Below are positions 34,410-43,375 of a DNA stretch of 64,000 bases, piece by piece. The first letter of the stretch is position 1; the number at the start of each line of letters is the position of its first letter. The stretch is taken from positions 558,001 to 622,000 of the forward strand of contig NZ_RJKQ01000001.1 of NCBI RefSeq assembly GCF_003751845.1. The letters are read 5' to 3'. The notes under the pieces were generated by a model. The model did no database searches. It was not told where the DNA came from and saw only the letters and a list, made by a program, of their open reading frames with translations. A program made the translations under genes and the position numbers. This stretch comes from Enterobacter sp. BIGb0383. GTDB taxonomy: Bacteria; Pseudomonadota; Gammaproteobacteria; Enterobacterales; Enterobacteriaceae.

Positions 34410-35885
34410 CTACGCGTTCAGCAGTTGCTGCCCACAGGCGGTGACGCTGGCCAGCAGAACTTTAACGTCTGCAAGGTTTACCACCGGGTTCAGCAGCGTC
34501 AGCTTCAGACAAGTCACGCCGTCGGCTTCGGTTACGCCAACGTTGGCGGCACCGGAGGCCAGCAGCGCATCGCCGATCCGCTGGTTCAGCAGCGCAACAA
34601 ACGCCGTGTCGCCCTGACCCGGACGGAAGCGGAACAGTACGCTCGCCAGCTGCGGCTGCATGACCAGCTCCAGCTCAGGCTGGGCAGAAACGAACTCTGC
34701 GACCTGCTGTGCGAGGGTCACGCCGTTATCAATGATTTCGGCGTACTGCTTTTTGCCCAGCGCTTCGAGACCCATCCACAGTTTCAGCGCGTCGAAACGA
34801 CGGGTGGTCTGCAGAGATTTCGATACCAGGTTCGGCACGCCCTGCTCTTCGTCAAAGTCAGAGTTCAGGTAAGCCGCCTGATAGCGCATCAGTTGGTAAT
34901 GACGGGCATCCTTAAGCAGGAATGCGCCACAGCTAATGGTCTGGAAGTACTGCTTATGGAAGTCCAGAGTGACGGAATCCGCCAGCTCAAGGCCGTCCAG
35001 GTAGTGGCGATACTTCTCAGAGAGCAGCAGCGCACCGCCCCATGCCGCATCAACGTGTACCCAGATCTGCTCTTTTTCTGCCAGCGCAACGATTTCCGTT
35101 AACGGATCGATAGCGCCCGCGTCAGTGGTACCCGCCGTGGCAACAATGGCCAGAACCTGCTCGCCGTTGGCTTTCGCCTGGGCCAGCTTATCAGCCAGAT
35201 CGCTCACATCCATCCGCGAGAATTCGTCGGTTTTCACCAGCGTCACGGACTGATAACCCAGCCCCATCAGCGCCATATTCTTCTGTACGGAGAAGTGTGC
35301 GTTCTCAGAGCAGAAGACTTTGATTTTACTGAGGTTTCCGGTTAAGCCATTCTGCTGAACAGAGTGGCCCTGGCGGGCAAAAAATGCGTCCCTGGCCAGC
35401 ATCAGACCCATCAGGTTGCTCTGGGTGCCGCCGCTGGTGAACACCCCGGAATCGCCGGCGGTGTAACCCACCTGCTCGCGCAGCCACTCAATGAGTTTAA
35501 CCTCAATGATGGTCGCGGACGGGCTCTGATCCCAGGAATCCATACTCTGGTTGGTGGCGTTGATCAGCACTTCCGCCGCCTGGCTAATGACCAGGCTCGG
35601 GCAGTGGAGATGGGCCACGCACTGAGGATGGTGCACGGAGAGGCTGTCCTTGAGGAAATACTCAACCGCGCGCTCAATAGCGACCTGGTTACCCAGGCCC
35701 TGAGAGGTAAAGTCTAAATTGATGCGCTCGCGCAGCTGCTCAACGGTTTTACCCTGATACATCTCAGGCTGCTGTAACCACTGCACAACGGCTTTGGTGC
35801 TCTGCTCGATAGCGTCCTGGTAGGCGGCAATGCTCTCCGCCGAGCCAGACAGAATCGGATTGATATCAGACATTCGCTCACTCAC
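34410..35885 (-). CDS. ddc: L-2,4-diaminobutyrate decarboxylase
   Basis: A 491-residue PLP-dependent group II decarboxylase that converts L-2,4-diaminobutyrate to 1,3-diaminopropane and CO2. Landmarks are VFTSGGTQSNLMGL, the PLP-stacking segment ATAGTTDAGAIDPL, HVDAAWGGALLLS, and the Schiff-base lysine in TLDFHKQYFQTISCGAFLL. Length and motifs fit the Ddc of Acinetobacter and enterobacteria. It starts 5 nt after dat, is almost certainly co-transcribed with it, and the terminator follows. Confidence 0.92.
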   Translation of the reverse strand: MSERMSDINPILSGSAESIAAYQDAIEQSTKAVVQWLQQPEMYQGKTVEQLRERINLDFTSQGLGNQVAIERAVEYFLKDSLSVHHPQCVAHLHCPSLVISQAAEVLINATNQSMDSWDQSPSATIIEVKLIEWLREQVGYTAGDSGVFTSGGTQSNLMGLMLARDAFFARQGHSVQQNGLTGNLSKIKVFCSENAHFSVQKNMALMGLGYQSVTLVKTDEFSRMDVSDLADKLAQAKANGEQVLAIVATAGTTDAGAIDPLTEIVALAEKEQIWVHVDAAWGGALLLSEKYRHYLDGLELADSVTLDFHKQYFQTISCGAFLLKDARHYQLMRYQAAYLNSDFDEEQGVPNLVSKSLQTTRRFDALKLWMGLEALGKKQYAEIIDNGVTLAQQVAEFVSAQPELELVMQPQLASVLFRFRPGQGDTAFVALLNQRIGDALLASGAANVGVTEADGVTCLKLTLLNPVVNLADVKVLLASVTACGQQLLNA

Positions 35886-35890
35886 TCCGA

Positions 35891-37276
35891 TTAAACCGGC
35901 TTCACGCCGGCAGCCAGCATCGCGTTCTCAAATTTATCGAGGAACACTTCCAGCTCTGCGTTATCGATCAGCAGAGAAGGCAGCAGACGCAGCACGCTAC
36001 CGTGACGGCCACCGCGCTCCAGGATCAGGCCTGCTTCAAAGCATTTTTTCTGCAGCAGCGCAGAGAGTTCGCCATCTGCCGGGTAGCAACCCATATGGTC
36101 CTGAGCTTCCTGCGGCTTAACGATCTCAATACCGATCATCAGGCCCAGACCGCGTACGTGACCAATAACCGGGTAACGTTTCTGCAGCTCTGCCAGTTTG
36201 GCTTTCAGCCAGTCGCCCTTAGCGGCAACTTTAGCGGCAATATCCTGGTTTTTCAGGATCTTCAGCGTGGTCAGGCCGGTCGCCATCGCCAGCTGGTTGC
36301 CACGGAAAGTCCCGGTGTGGTGGCCAGGTGCCCAGGCATCGAACTGCTTTTTGATACCGAGAACGGCCAGCGGTAAACCGCCGCCTACGGCTTTTGACAT
36401 CACAATGATATCCGGCTCGATACCGGCGTGCTCGAAGGCGAAGAATTTGCCGGTACGGGCAAAGCCCGCCTGCACTTCGTCGAGGATCAGCAGAATGCCG
36501 TGTTCCTGCGTCACTTTACGGATGCGCTGCAGCCACTCTTTCGGGGCCGGGTTAACACCGCCCTCGCCCTGTACGGCTTCAAGGATCACCGCAGCAGGTT
36601 TGCGCACGCCGCTTTCGACGTCGTTGATCAGGTTGTCGAAGTAGTAAGTCAGCGCTTTCACGCCGGCTTCGCCACCGATACCCAGCGGGCAACGGTACTC
36701 GTTCGGGTAAGGCATAAACTGGACTTCCGGCATCATGCCGTCGACCGCTTCTTTCGGAGACAGGTTACCGGTCACCGAGAGCGCGCCGTGGGTCATACCG
36801 TGATAGCCACCGGAGAAGCTGATAATGCCGGAACGACCGGTCACTTTTTTAGCCAGCTTTAACGCCGCTTCAACGGCATCGGCACCGGAAGGACCGGTAA
36901 ACTGCAGGCAGTACTCTTTGCCCTGACCCGGCAGCAGCGACAGCAGATAAGCGGAAAACTCATCTTTCAGCGGAGTGGTCAGGTCGAGCGTATGTAACGG
37001 TAAGCCACTGGTAATGACACTTTGGATGCTTTCAAGCACATCAGGATGGTTATGACCAAGCGCCAGAGTCCCGGCACCTGCGAGGCAGTCAAGATATTGA
37101 TTATTTTCAACATCGGTGATCCAGACGCCCTTCGCTTTAGCAATCGCGAATGGCAGTTTGCGTGGATAACTCCTGACGTTCGATTCAAACTCAGCTTGTC
37201 TTGCTAAAAAGGTTTCATTGCGTTGCGGTAATGAATTAGCACTCAAAGTATCAATACGGACTTTATCCGTCATCAT
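35891..37276 (-). CDS. dat: L-2,4-diaminobutyrate:2-oxoglutarate 4-aminotransferase
   Basis: A 461-residue class III PLP aminotransferase that makes L-2,4-diaminobutyrate from L-aspartate 4-semialdehyde and glutamate. It shows [42 protein letters not shown], the [21 protein letters not shown] aspartate and the PLP lysine in [18 protein letters not shown] region. AGGAG lies 4 nt before ATG 37276 and 7 nt before the next ATG (37273), so either could be used. It is first in dat-ddc and divergent from the aspartokinase gene that makes its precursor. Confidence 0.92.
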   Translation of the reverse strand: MMTDKVRIDTLSANSLPQRNETFLARQAEFESNVRSYPRKLPFAIAKAKGVWITDVENNQYLDCLAGAGTLALGHNHPDVLESIQSVITSGLPLHTLDLTTPLKDEFSAYLLSLLPGQGKEYCLQFTGPSGADAVEAALKLAKKVTGRSGIISFSGGYHGMTHGALSVTGNLSPKEAVDGMMPEVQFMPYPNEYRCPLGIGGEAGVKALTYYFDNLINDVESGVRKPAAVILEAVQGEGGVNPAPKEWLQRIRKVTQEHGILLILDEVQAGFARTGKFFAFEHAGIEPDIIVMSKAVGGGLPLAVLGIKKQFDAWAPGHHTGTFRGNQLAMATGLTTLKILKNQDIAAKVAAKGDWLKAKLAELQKRYPVIGHVRGLGLMIGIEIVKPQEAQDHMGCYPADGELSALLQKKCFEAGLILERGGRHGSVLRLLPSLLIDNAELEVFLDKFENAMLAAGVKPV

Positions 37277-37328
37277 ATCTCTCCTACAACCGCGGGTATC
37301 TCGACGCCGGGTTGAATTAATGTTTTAC

Positions 37329-37448
37329 CCGTCATACTTCAAGCTGCCTCTGCGTTGGCTGCGTTCGCTCACCCCAGTCACTTACTGATGTAAGCTCCAG
37401 GGGATTCACTCTCTTGCCGCCTTGATGCAACTCGAATTATTTAGGGTA
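37329..37448. repeat. ERIC element (enterobacterial repetitive intergenic consensus)
   Basis: A roughly 120-bp element running from GTCATACTTCAAGCTGC to AACTCGAATTATTTAGGGTA. Its core, GCTGCGTTCGCTCACCCCAGTCACTTACTGATGTAAGCTCCAGGGGATTCAC, is split here for description and matches the well-known ERIC sequence. It is near full length and lies in the dat leader region, so it may be transcribed as a hairpin in the dat-ddc mRNA 5' end. Confidence 0.93.
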
Positions 37449-38048
37449 CATAAAAGGGTTAGCTATAAAAAAGCGCGGCTAATATATGTTGTTTTAACGA
37501 TGGACTCAATAGTTAATTTTTTGCAATTTCTTTCAAAAAATAACCTTAAAAATCAACAATAAAAAACAATTTGGCTTTAGGCTTAACCCATACCAATGTC
37601 GTCGTTTACTGTCCATTGAGCTATTTATGGGCAATAACGGAGGAAACTATTGGCCTGAGTATGACTTTTTGCCATAAGTTTGTCGCAATCCGTCAGGAAA
37701 GTATCGATTCAGCGGAGCAAATCACTTACTATGCCCGCGCTCAATTTTCTCTGCGCCAAATTTACCCGGACAGTAGCGGGAAGAGATGACGTTTTAATGA
37801 TCGCGTCGACCGACGCCATAAAAAGAAGAAGGACGCTGTATTTAATCCACTCACACGCATCACACCCGGTAACCTGAGACAGGCAAAACAGGCTATCGAC
37901 AACGGGAGCTGGCTCCTGGGTTGTAATCAGAAATGTTCGCGGGCGGACATTTCGTAAGGAGAACGTCACCGGATAACCGCGTACGTCCCTTATGCCGGGA
38001 ATGAAAATTTTCATGCCATTTTTAATGGCGCCCTGATATGAGACCGTT
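37449..38048. promoter_or_regulatory. Divergent dat / aspartokinase intergenic region
   Basis: A 600-bp stretch without a convincing gene. The first 130 bp are very AT-rich and probably hold promoters. Two hairpins lie near the aspartokinase start: GAAATGT / ACATTTC (37930-37953) and GCCATT-TTT-AATGGC (38015-38029). The palindrome ATGAAAATTTTCAT lies at 38001-38014. I see none of the conserved lysine-riboswitch (L-box) blocks that precede lysC in E. coli. Confidence 0.5.
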
Positions 38049-39413
38049 ATGACCTCCATTGTTCCACACATTGTCGTTGCCAAATTCGGCGGCACCAGCG
38101 TTGCTGACTTTGATGCGATGAGCCACAGCGCCGATATCATCCTTGCCGACCAGGATGTTCGCCTCGTTGTTTTATCCGCCTCTGCAGGCGTGACTAACCT
38201 CCTGGTTGAGCTTTCTGCGGGCCTGGAAAACCAGGATCGTCTGGATAAGATAGACACCCTCCGCGCTATTCAATACAACATTATTTCTCGCCTGAAACAG
38301 CCGACGGCTATTGGGGAGGAAATCGATCATCTGCTCGATAATATTAGCCGTCTTGCCGACGCCGCCGCGAATGAGAGTTCAGTCGCGCTGAGCGATGCGC
38401 TGGTGAGTCACGGAGAGCTGATCTCCAGCCTGCTGTTCGTGGAAGTTCTGCGCGAACGCGGCGTAGAAACCGAGTGGTTTGACGCACGCAAGGTTATCCG
38501 TACCGATAACTGTTTTGGCTGTGCCGAACCGCAGCCCGCGGCCATCGCGGAGCTTGCAGAAAAACAGCTGCGCCCGCGTACTGAACAGGCGCTGATTGTG
38601 ACCCAGGGCTTTATCGGCAGCGATTCGACGGGGCAAACCACCACACTGGGCCGCGGCGGCAGCGATTATACCGCATCCCTGCTGGGTGAAGCCTTGTCCG
38701 CAGCGCGGGTCGATATCTGGACCGATGTCGCCGGTATCTATACCACGGACCCACGCGTCGTGGCCCGGGCACAGCGTATTGACCGGATCTCGTTTTCCGA
38801 AGCCAGCGAAATGGCCACCTTCGGGGCAAAAGTCCTGCATCCGGCGACGATGCTGCCGGCGGTGCGCAAGAATATCCCGGTATTTGTCGGCTCGAGCAAA
38901 AATCCGTCTGCCGGTGGCACCCTGGTATGCCGCGATGCCGAAAATCCGCCGCGCTATCGCGCCCTGGCCGTGCGCCGTCGACAGACGCTGCTGAAGCTGC
39001 AGAATGTGAATACGCAGCCGACCCACGCCTTCCTGGCCGATATCTTTGGGATCCTGTCACGCCACGAAGCGTCTCTGGACCTGATGACGGCGTCAGAATC
39101 GAGCCTCGCGCTGATCCTTAACGCCAGCGGAGCCACCTCCGGGGAAGCGGATACGCTGACCACGTCTCTGCTGACGGAGCTGTCATCCCACTGTCGCGTC
39201 GAAGTGGAAACCGGTCTCGATCTGGTCACCCTGGTGGGGAACGATCTCTCCCGGGCATCCGGTGCCTGCAACGCGGTCTTTGCTGAACTGGAAACGCATC
39301 CGGTGCGGATGATTTGCCACGGCGCATCTCACCACAACCTGTGCATCCTGCTCCCGGCGGAATCGACGGATGACGCAATAAAAGCGCTGCATCGCCGTCT
39401 GTTTGAGCTGTAA
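38049..39413 (+). CDS. LysC-type aspartokinase, probable lysine-insensitive paralogue
   Basis: A 454-residue monofunctional aspartate kinase, colinear with E. coli LysC (449). The kinase signature VAKFGGTSVAD (10-20), TTLGRGGSDYTASLLGEAL, DIWTDVAGIYTTDPRVV and two C-terminal ACT domains are intact. In the lysine-binding ACT domain, positions equivalent to E. coli M318, G323, V339, T344 and T352 read Thr322, Ala327, Leu343, Ala348 and Ile356. Changes at these sites desensitise E. coli LysC to lysine. It is divergent from dat-ddc and probably supplies aspartyl phosphate for diaminobutyrate synthesis. Its RBS is weak. It could alternatively be the only lysC of the genome. Confidence 0.88.
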   Translation: MTSIVPHIVVAKFGGTSVADFDAMSHSADIILADQDVRLVVLSASAGVTNLLVELSAGLENQDRLDKIDTLRAIQYNIISRLKQPTAIGEEIDHLLDNISRLADAAANESSVALSDALVSHGELISSLLFVEVLRERGVETEWFDARKVIRTDNCFGCAEPQPAAIAELAEKQLRPRTEQALIVTQGFIGSDSTGQTTTLGRGGSDYTASLLGEALSAARVDIWTDVAGIYTTDPRVVARAQRIDRISFSEASEMATFGAKVLHPATMLPAVRKNIPVFVGSSKNPSAGGTLVCRDAENPPRYRALAVRRRQTLLKLQNVNTQPTHAFLADIFGILSRHEASLDLMTASESSLALILNASGATSGEADTLTTSLLTELSSHCRVEVETGLDLVTLVGNDLSRASGACNAVFAELETHPVRMICHGASHHNLCILLPAESTDDAIKALHRRLFEL

Positions 39414-39422
39414 AGACGTAAA

Positions 39423-39448
39423 GGGGGAAACGGCCTGGCCGTTCCCCC
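39423..39448. terminator. Bidirectional hairpin between convergent genes
   Basis: GGGGGAA-CGGCC / GGCCG-TTCCCCC long stem with one bulged A, between the aspartokinase and oxidase stop codons. There is a short T-rich tail on the + side. Confidence 0.7.
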
Positions 39449-39460
39449 GGTTTCAGTAAG

Positions 39461-40780
39461 TTACACTTCCATCCCCGCCCGATAGTGACCCCATTTAAGC
39501 ACCGAATTCACCCCGATAGAGAGGAATGGCTCCGGCGGCGTTTTATTCGGTCCCGGCGACGCCTTAAGGAAATCAATCAGCGGATGTTGCTTCCCGGCAA
39601 TCATATCGGCCAGCAGTTTACCGGTAGCCGTACCGCGCGTAATGCCGAGGCCGTTACAGCACAATGCGCCGTAGACATTTGGAGCCAGTTGACCAAAGAA
39701 GCCTTCATGGTTTTCCGACAGGCAAATCGCGCCGCTCCACGAGTATTCAAAATCAACGTCTGACAGCAGCGGGAAACGCCGTTCGAAGGATTTCCGGTGA
39801 TTCTCCGTATAGTGTCGGAGCAGCTTCTCGTTGGGACGCCCGTTGGAGTGGAAGCTAAAGCTGTTACGGACCAGTATGCGATTATCCACCGTACGGCGGA
39901 GGGTGCTGCCAAACGGATGCGCCGGGATCACGCCCCACACCGGTTTTCCACCCAGTCTGGCCTGCTCTTCGGGGGTCAGCTGCCGCGAAAGGCTGCCGTA
40001 CAGGAAGGTCGGCAGCAGCCGCCCGCGCAGAAAACCAAAGTGCGACGCAAAGGCGTTGTTGGCCAGAATCAGCTTGTCGGCGGTAATGCTGCCTTTATCG
40101 TGCACCAGCGTGACTTTATCGCCGTAGTGAATGCCGCTAATCGGCGTATATTCATACAGCGTGACGTTGGAAGGCAGGCTGTCCGCCAGCCCTTTCACCA
40201 GCGCCGAAGGTTGTAGCAGCATGGTTCCCGGAATAAACAGCGCTTTTTTATAGTAAGAGATACCGATATGTTCCGGCAGATCCTTACCGTCAATCATCTG
40301 CGTTTTACGACCAATTTTTTCCAGACCGCTCCGGTAGGCTTCCAGAATCGCAATCCCCTGCTCGCCCACCGCCGCCTGATATTTCCCGGATTCTGACATC
40401 TGACAGTCGATACCATTTTCCCGCACGATATCGCGTAAATAGTTTTGCCCCAGCGTGTTGAGTTGCAATATTAAATTCGCGGTCTTCACCTCGCCAATAT
40501 AGTCCTTCGCGCCAATATCATGCGGGACATCAATCGCGAACCCGGCATTACGCCCGGAGGAACCAAAGCCCACCTCCTGGGCTTCAATCAGCACGATCTC
40601 ATCGTCGGGGAAATTCAGCGCCAGCTGACGGGCGGCGGCGAGGCCGGTTAGCCCCGCCCCTACGATCGCCCAACGGGCCTGTTTTTGTCCGACGTGCGCC
40701 GGGCGTGGGGTACGGGATGCGCTGGTGTGATACCAGCCCGGCAGCGCGTCATCGGCGGGCAGCGAGGTTACCTTTTGCAC
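39461..40780 (-). CDS. FAD-dependent amine/amino-acid oxidase (DAO family, PuuB-like)
   Basis: A 439-residue flavoprotein. The dinucleotide-binding motif is AIVGAGLTGLAAARQL (38-53) with the acidic ribose contact in VLIEAQ. GFGSSGRNAGFAID covers the FAD, and a C-terminal CCNGLGITRGTATGKLLADMI closes it. The layout resembles gamma-glutamylputrescine oxidase PuuB and related D-amino-acid/proline oxidases. With the nearby PuuC-like dehydrogenase and DapA-like lyase it probably starts an amine or imino-acid catabolic route. The palindrome TGTATACA lies about 110 bp upstream. Confidence 0.82.
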   Translation of the reverse strand: MQKVTSLPADDALPGWYHTSASRTPRPAHVGQKQARWAIVGAGLTGLAAARQLALNFPDDEIVLIEAQEVGFGSSGRNAGFAIDVPHDIGAKDYIGEVKTANLILQLNTLGQNYLRDIVRENGIDCQMSESGKYQAAVGEQGIAILEAYRSGLEKIGRKTQMIDGKDLPEHIGISYYKKALFIPGTMLLQPSALVKGLADSLPSNVTLYEYTPISGIHYGDKVTLVHDKGSITADKLILANNAFASHFGFLRGRLLPTFLYGSLSRQLTPEEQARLGGKPVWGVIPAHPFGSTLRRTVDNRILVRNSFSFHSNGRPNEKLLRHYTENHRKSFERRFPLLSDVDFEYSWSGAICLSENHEGFFGQLAPNVYGALCCNGLGITRGTATGKLLADMIAGKQHPLIDFLKASPGPNKTPPEPFLSIGVNSVLKWGHYRAGMEV

Positions 40781-40885
40781 GGTATTTACTCCGGTATGGT
40801 TTCATTTTTTATATTCACCGGCCCTGATAACGCGGGGCCTGTGATGCAGGGTTTATGACAATCATCATAGGCTCGCAAATACACG

Positions 40886-40895
40886 ATGTATACAT
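40886..40895 (-). promoter_or_regulatory. Candidate GntR operator upstream of the FAD oxidase
   Basis: Palindrome ATGTATACAT, followed by a related half ATGATGTATA. The TGTATACA core also occurs before the GntR gene (41777-41784) and before the DapA-like gene (44393-44400). Confidence 0.6.
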
Positions 40896-41023
40896 GATGT
40901 ATATTTTATGTTTAAGAAATGTTAAGTGGATTGCAAAATTACTGCAAGCGTCAATAAGAGGTAAAAAATAAGGTCAGAAGAGACGCCGCCGACGGAGGTC
41001 AGCAGCGTTTAAATAGCGGGGAT

Positions 41024-41713
41024 TCAGTTGGACGACTGAATCAGGTCGTCGGCTTTTAGCGCCTGCGGCGCGATAAAAATTTCCATATTTTCACGGGACA
41101 ATTCCCAGTGTTCGAAGACCAGATCGACAACCGCCTGTTCGTCATGCGCCTCAATGGCCACGATAAAAGCATCGTGGTGATCGGCGGCAAGGTGCAGACG
41201 CTGGTTCATATCTTCATTTCGCGGGCGGAAAAAAGTGTGGCCGATACGGCAGTGGTCGATCAGCAATCGTCCCAGGCTTGGCTGCAGATACGGATTGCCC
41301 GCCATCTCACCCATAATTTCATGGAAGCGATTATTCTCCAGCGCCAGCGCTTCGGCATCGCGGGTTTGCACCGCCTTACGAAAACGTTTCTGGGTCTCCT
41401 TCAGCGCCTTAAGCTGGACGGGTTTGTAGTGCTGGACGGCAAGGCGTCCGATTGCCGCGTAGATCATCGGAGCCACCAGGAAGAAATTACGCAGCGTGGC
41501 GTGGCTCATGGGGATCACCCGCACGCCGCGTTTCTCGACGATATCCAGATACCCTTCTCCCGCCAGGCGCTGAAAAACTTCCCTGACCGGCGTGCGGGAT
41601 AAACCGTACTGCGCCGTCAGGCTGGCTTCGTCCAGTAACTCATCCGGATCGCGTTCCATCGTTAAGATTTGACGCTTTAAATCCTCATATAACGCTGCTT
41701 TACCCGTTGCCAC
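41024..41713 (-). CDS. GntR-family (FCD-type) transcriptional regulator
   Basis: A 229-residue regulator with an N-terminal winged helix (YEDLKRQILTMERDPDELLDEASLTAQYGLSRTPVREVFQRLAGEGYL) and a C-terminal helical FCD effector domain with metal-ligand-type acidic/His residues (NNRFHEIMGEMAGN; HLAADHHDAFIVAIEAHD). GTG 41713 is chosen because AGGAGG sits 5 nt upstream; the open frame farther upstream is probably untranslated. It lies between the oxidase and aldehyde dehydrogenase genes and probably represses all of them through TGTATACA sites. Confidence 0.87.
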   Translation of the reverse strand: MATGKAALYEDLKRQILTMERDPDELLDEASLTAQYGLSRTPVREVFQRLAGEGYLDIVEKRGVRVIPMSHATLRNFFLVAPMIYAAIGRLAVQHYKPVQLKALKETQKRFRKAVQTRDAEALALENNRFHEIMGEMAGNPYLQPSLGRLLIDHCRIGHTFFRPRNEDMNQRLHLAADHHDAFIVAIEAHDEQAVVDLVFEHWELSRENMEIFIAPQALKADDLIQSSN

Positions 41714-41774
41714 TGCCGCCTCCTGTAATAACGCATGTATCCTGAGTGCTATGCCGTTCAACCTACAGAAAAAG

Positions 41775-41786
41775 GCTGTATACAGC
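41775..41786 (-). promoter_or_regulatory. Candidate GntR autoregulatory operator
   Basis: Perfect 12-bp palindrome GCTGTATACAGC about 60 bp upstream of the GntR start. It shares the TGTATACA core with two other sites in the cluster. Confidence 0.65.
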
Positions 41787-41863
41787 AAAAATAATACAAA
41801 AATTTACTGCCTGAACGGCATCACACTCTTTCACTTAATAACATGGCGTCAGAAGGCGTTCAT

Positions 41864-43366
41864 TCAGGCCTCGCCGTTGGGGATATCGATCCAGATCGTC
41901 TTCAGCTCGGTATATTGATCGAGGGCGAAAACCGATTTATCACGCCCACCAAAACCGGACTGTTTATAGCCGCCGAACGGCGTCGTCGCATCGCCTTCAC
42001 CGAAGCAGTTAACCGTCACCGTACCCGCGCGAACGGCGCGGGAAACGCGGATCGCCCGGTTAAGCGTGCCGGTATAGACCGACGCCGCCAGGCCATAAGG
42101 CGTGTCGTTTGCCAGTGCAACGGCTTCGGCTTCCGTTTTGAAGGTGGTGATACAGAGGATTGGGCCAAAGATCTCTTCCCGGAACAGCGCGCTCTGCGGC
42201 GTAACCCCGTCAATAATCGTCGGCTGAACATAGATCTCCTGCTCTGTCGCGCCGCCGTGCAGAATACGCAGTCCTTCCTGACGGGCGGTATCGAGATAGC
42301 CGCTGACCTTGCTGAAATGCTCCGCTGAAATGAGCGTGCCCAGGTTGTTGTCCGGATCCAGAGGCTCACCCATCCGCCAGCTGCCGAGCTGCTCTGCCAG
42401 GATAGCCAGAAGCGCCTCTTTCACCTCTTCCTGCACCAGCAAACGTGACGTCGCGGAACAGTTCTCACCCATGTTCCAGAAAGCACCGTTCAGCACGTGT
42501 CCGGCAACGCTGTGCAGATCGTCTGCATCAGCGAAAACAATCGCCGGATTTTTGCCGCCGCATTCAAGCACCACCTTTTTCAGGTTGGAGTCGGCAGCGT
42601 AGTGCAGAAAGCGTCGCCCGGTCGCCGTAGATCCGGTAAAGCTCACCATATCGATATCCGGATGCAGGCCAATCGGCTCGCCGACCTCTTTGCCCGTTCC
42701 GGTGACAATATTCAGCACGCCCGCCGGTAACCCCGCTTCGTGTGCCAGCTCGGCAACACGCAGCGCGGTCAGGGAGGTTTGTTCGGCGGGTTTGACTACC
42801 ACCGAACAGCCGGCCGCCAGCGCCGGGCCAATCTTCCAGGCCAGCATCAGCAGCGGGAAGTTCCACGGCAGTACGCAGCCCACCACGCCAACAGGTTCAC
42901 GCACCACCAGCGCCATCGCACCGTTGCCAACGGGCGCAGTCTGATCGTAGAGCTTATCAATAGCTTCGGCATACCACCTGATAATATGAATGGTCTCAGG
43001 CACATCTACCGCCAGGCATTCACTCACCGGTTTGCCACTGTCGAGGCTTTCCAGCACCGCCAGCGGGTTTAGCTCGCGCTCCATCAAGTCAGCCAGCTTA
43101 AGCAGCACCGTTTTGCGCTCGCCGGGTGCAAGCTTGCTCCAGTCTCCCGCGTCGAAGACCGTGCGAGCGGCACGGACTGCCGCGTCAACGTCCGTGCTGT
43201 CGCAGGCCGCGATAGCCGTCAGCGGCTCTCCGGTCGCCGGATTGGTGGTCGGCAGGGTTCTGCCCGAGGCTGCCGTAACAAAACGACCGTTTATAAATGC
43301 CTTATCCGGGAACGGCAGTTCGCGGGCCAGGCGTGTGACATCGGCCAGGGTTTTCAGCTGTATCAT
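41864..43366 (-). CDS. Aldehyde dehydrogenase (PuuC-like)
   Basis: A 500-residue NAD(P)-dependent aldehyde dehydrogenase. It has the oxyanion Asn in LPWNFPLLML, cofactor loop FTGSTATGRRF, catalytic Glu in VVLECGGKNP, catalytic Cys in NMGENCSATSRLL and the family signature IFGPILCITTF. Overall it resembles PuuC-type gamma-glutamylaminobutyraldehyde dehydrogenases. It lies 9 nt downstream of the DapA-like gene, so the two form an operon. The substrate is probably the aldehyde made by the FAD oxidase or the DapA-like enzyme. Confidence 0.86.
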   Translation of the reverse strand: MIQLKTLADVTRLARELPFPDKAFINGRFVTAASGRTLPTTNPATGEPLTAIAACDSTDVDAAVRAARTVFDAGDWSKLAPGERKTVLLKLADLMERELNPLAVLESLDSGKPVSECLAVDVPETIHIIRWYAEAIDKLYDQTAPVGNGAMALVVREPVGVVGCVLPWNFPLLMLAWKIGPALAAGCSVVVKPAEQTSLTALRVAELAHEAGLPAGVLNIVTGTGKEVGEPIGLHPDIDMVSFTGSTATGRRFLHYAADSNLKKVVLECGGKNPAIVFADADDLHSVAGHVLNGAFWNMGENCSATSRLLVQEEVKEALLAILAEQLGSWRMGEPLDPDNNLGTLISAEHFSKVSGYLDTARQEGLRILHGGATEQEIYVQPTIIDGVTPQSALFREEIFGPILCITTFKTEAEAVALANDTPYGLAASVYTGTLNRAIRVSRAVRAGTVTVNCFGEGDATTPFGGYKQSGFGGRDKSVFALDQYTELKTIWIDIPNGEA

Positions 43367-43375
43367 TTCCCCTCC

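Noticed and set aside
34425-35102. 225-codon + strand frame opposite ddc
   Set aside because: Pure antisense of a clearly identified enzyme gene; no independent coding signal.
37449-38048. Lysine riboswitch upstream of the aspartokinase
   Set aside because: The conserved L-box blocks (AGAGGTGC-like and GGGAAGGGCGTCGCCGAGG-like elements) were looked for and not found.
37709-38257. Minus-strand frame of 182 codons spanning the aspartokinase leader
   Set aside because: It overlaps the aspartokinase start, has no RBS and gives no recognisable product.
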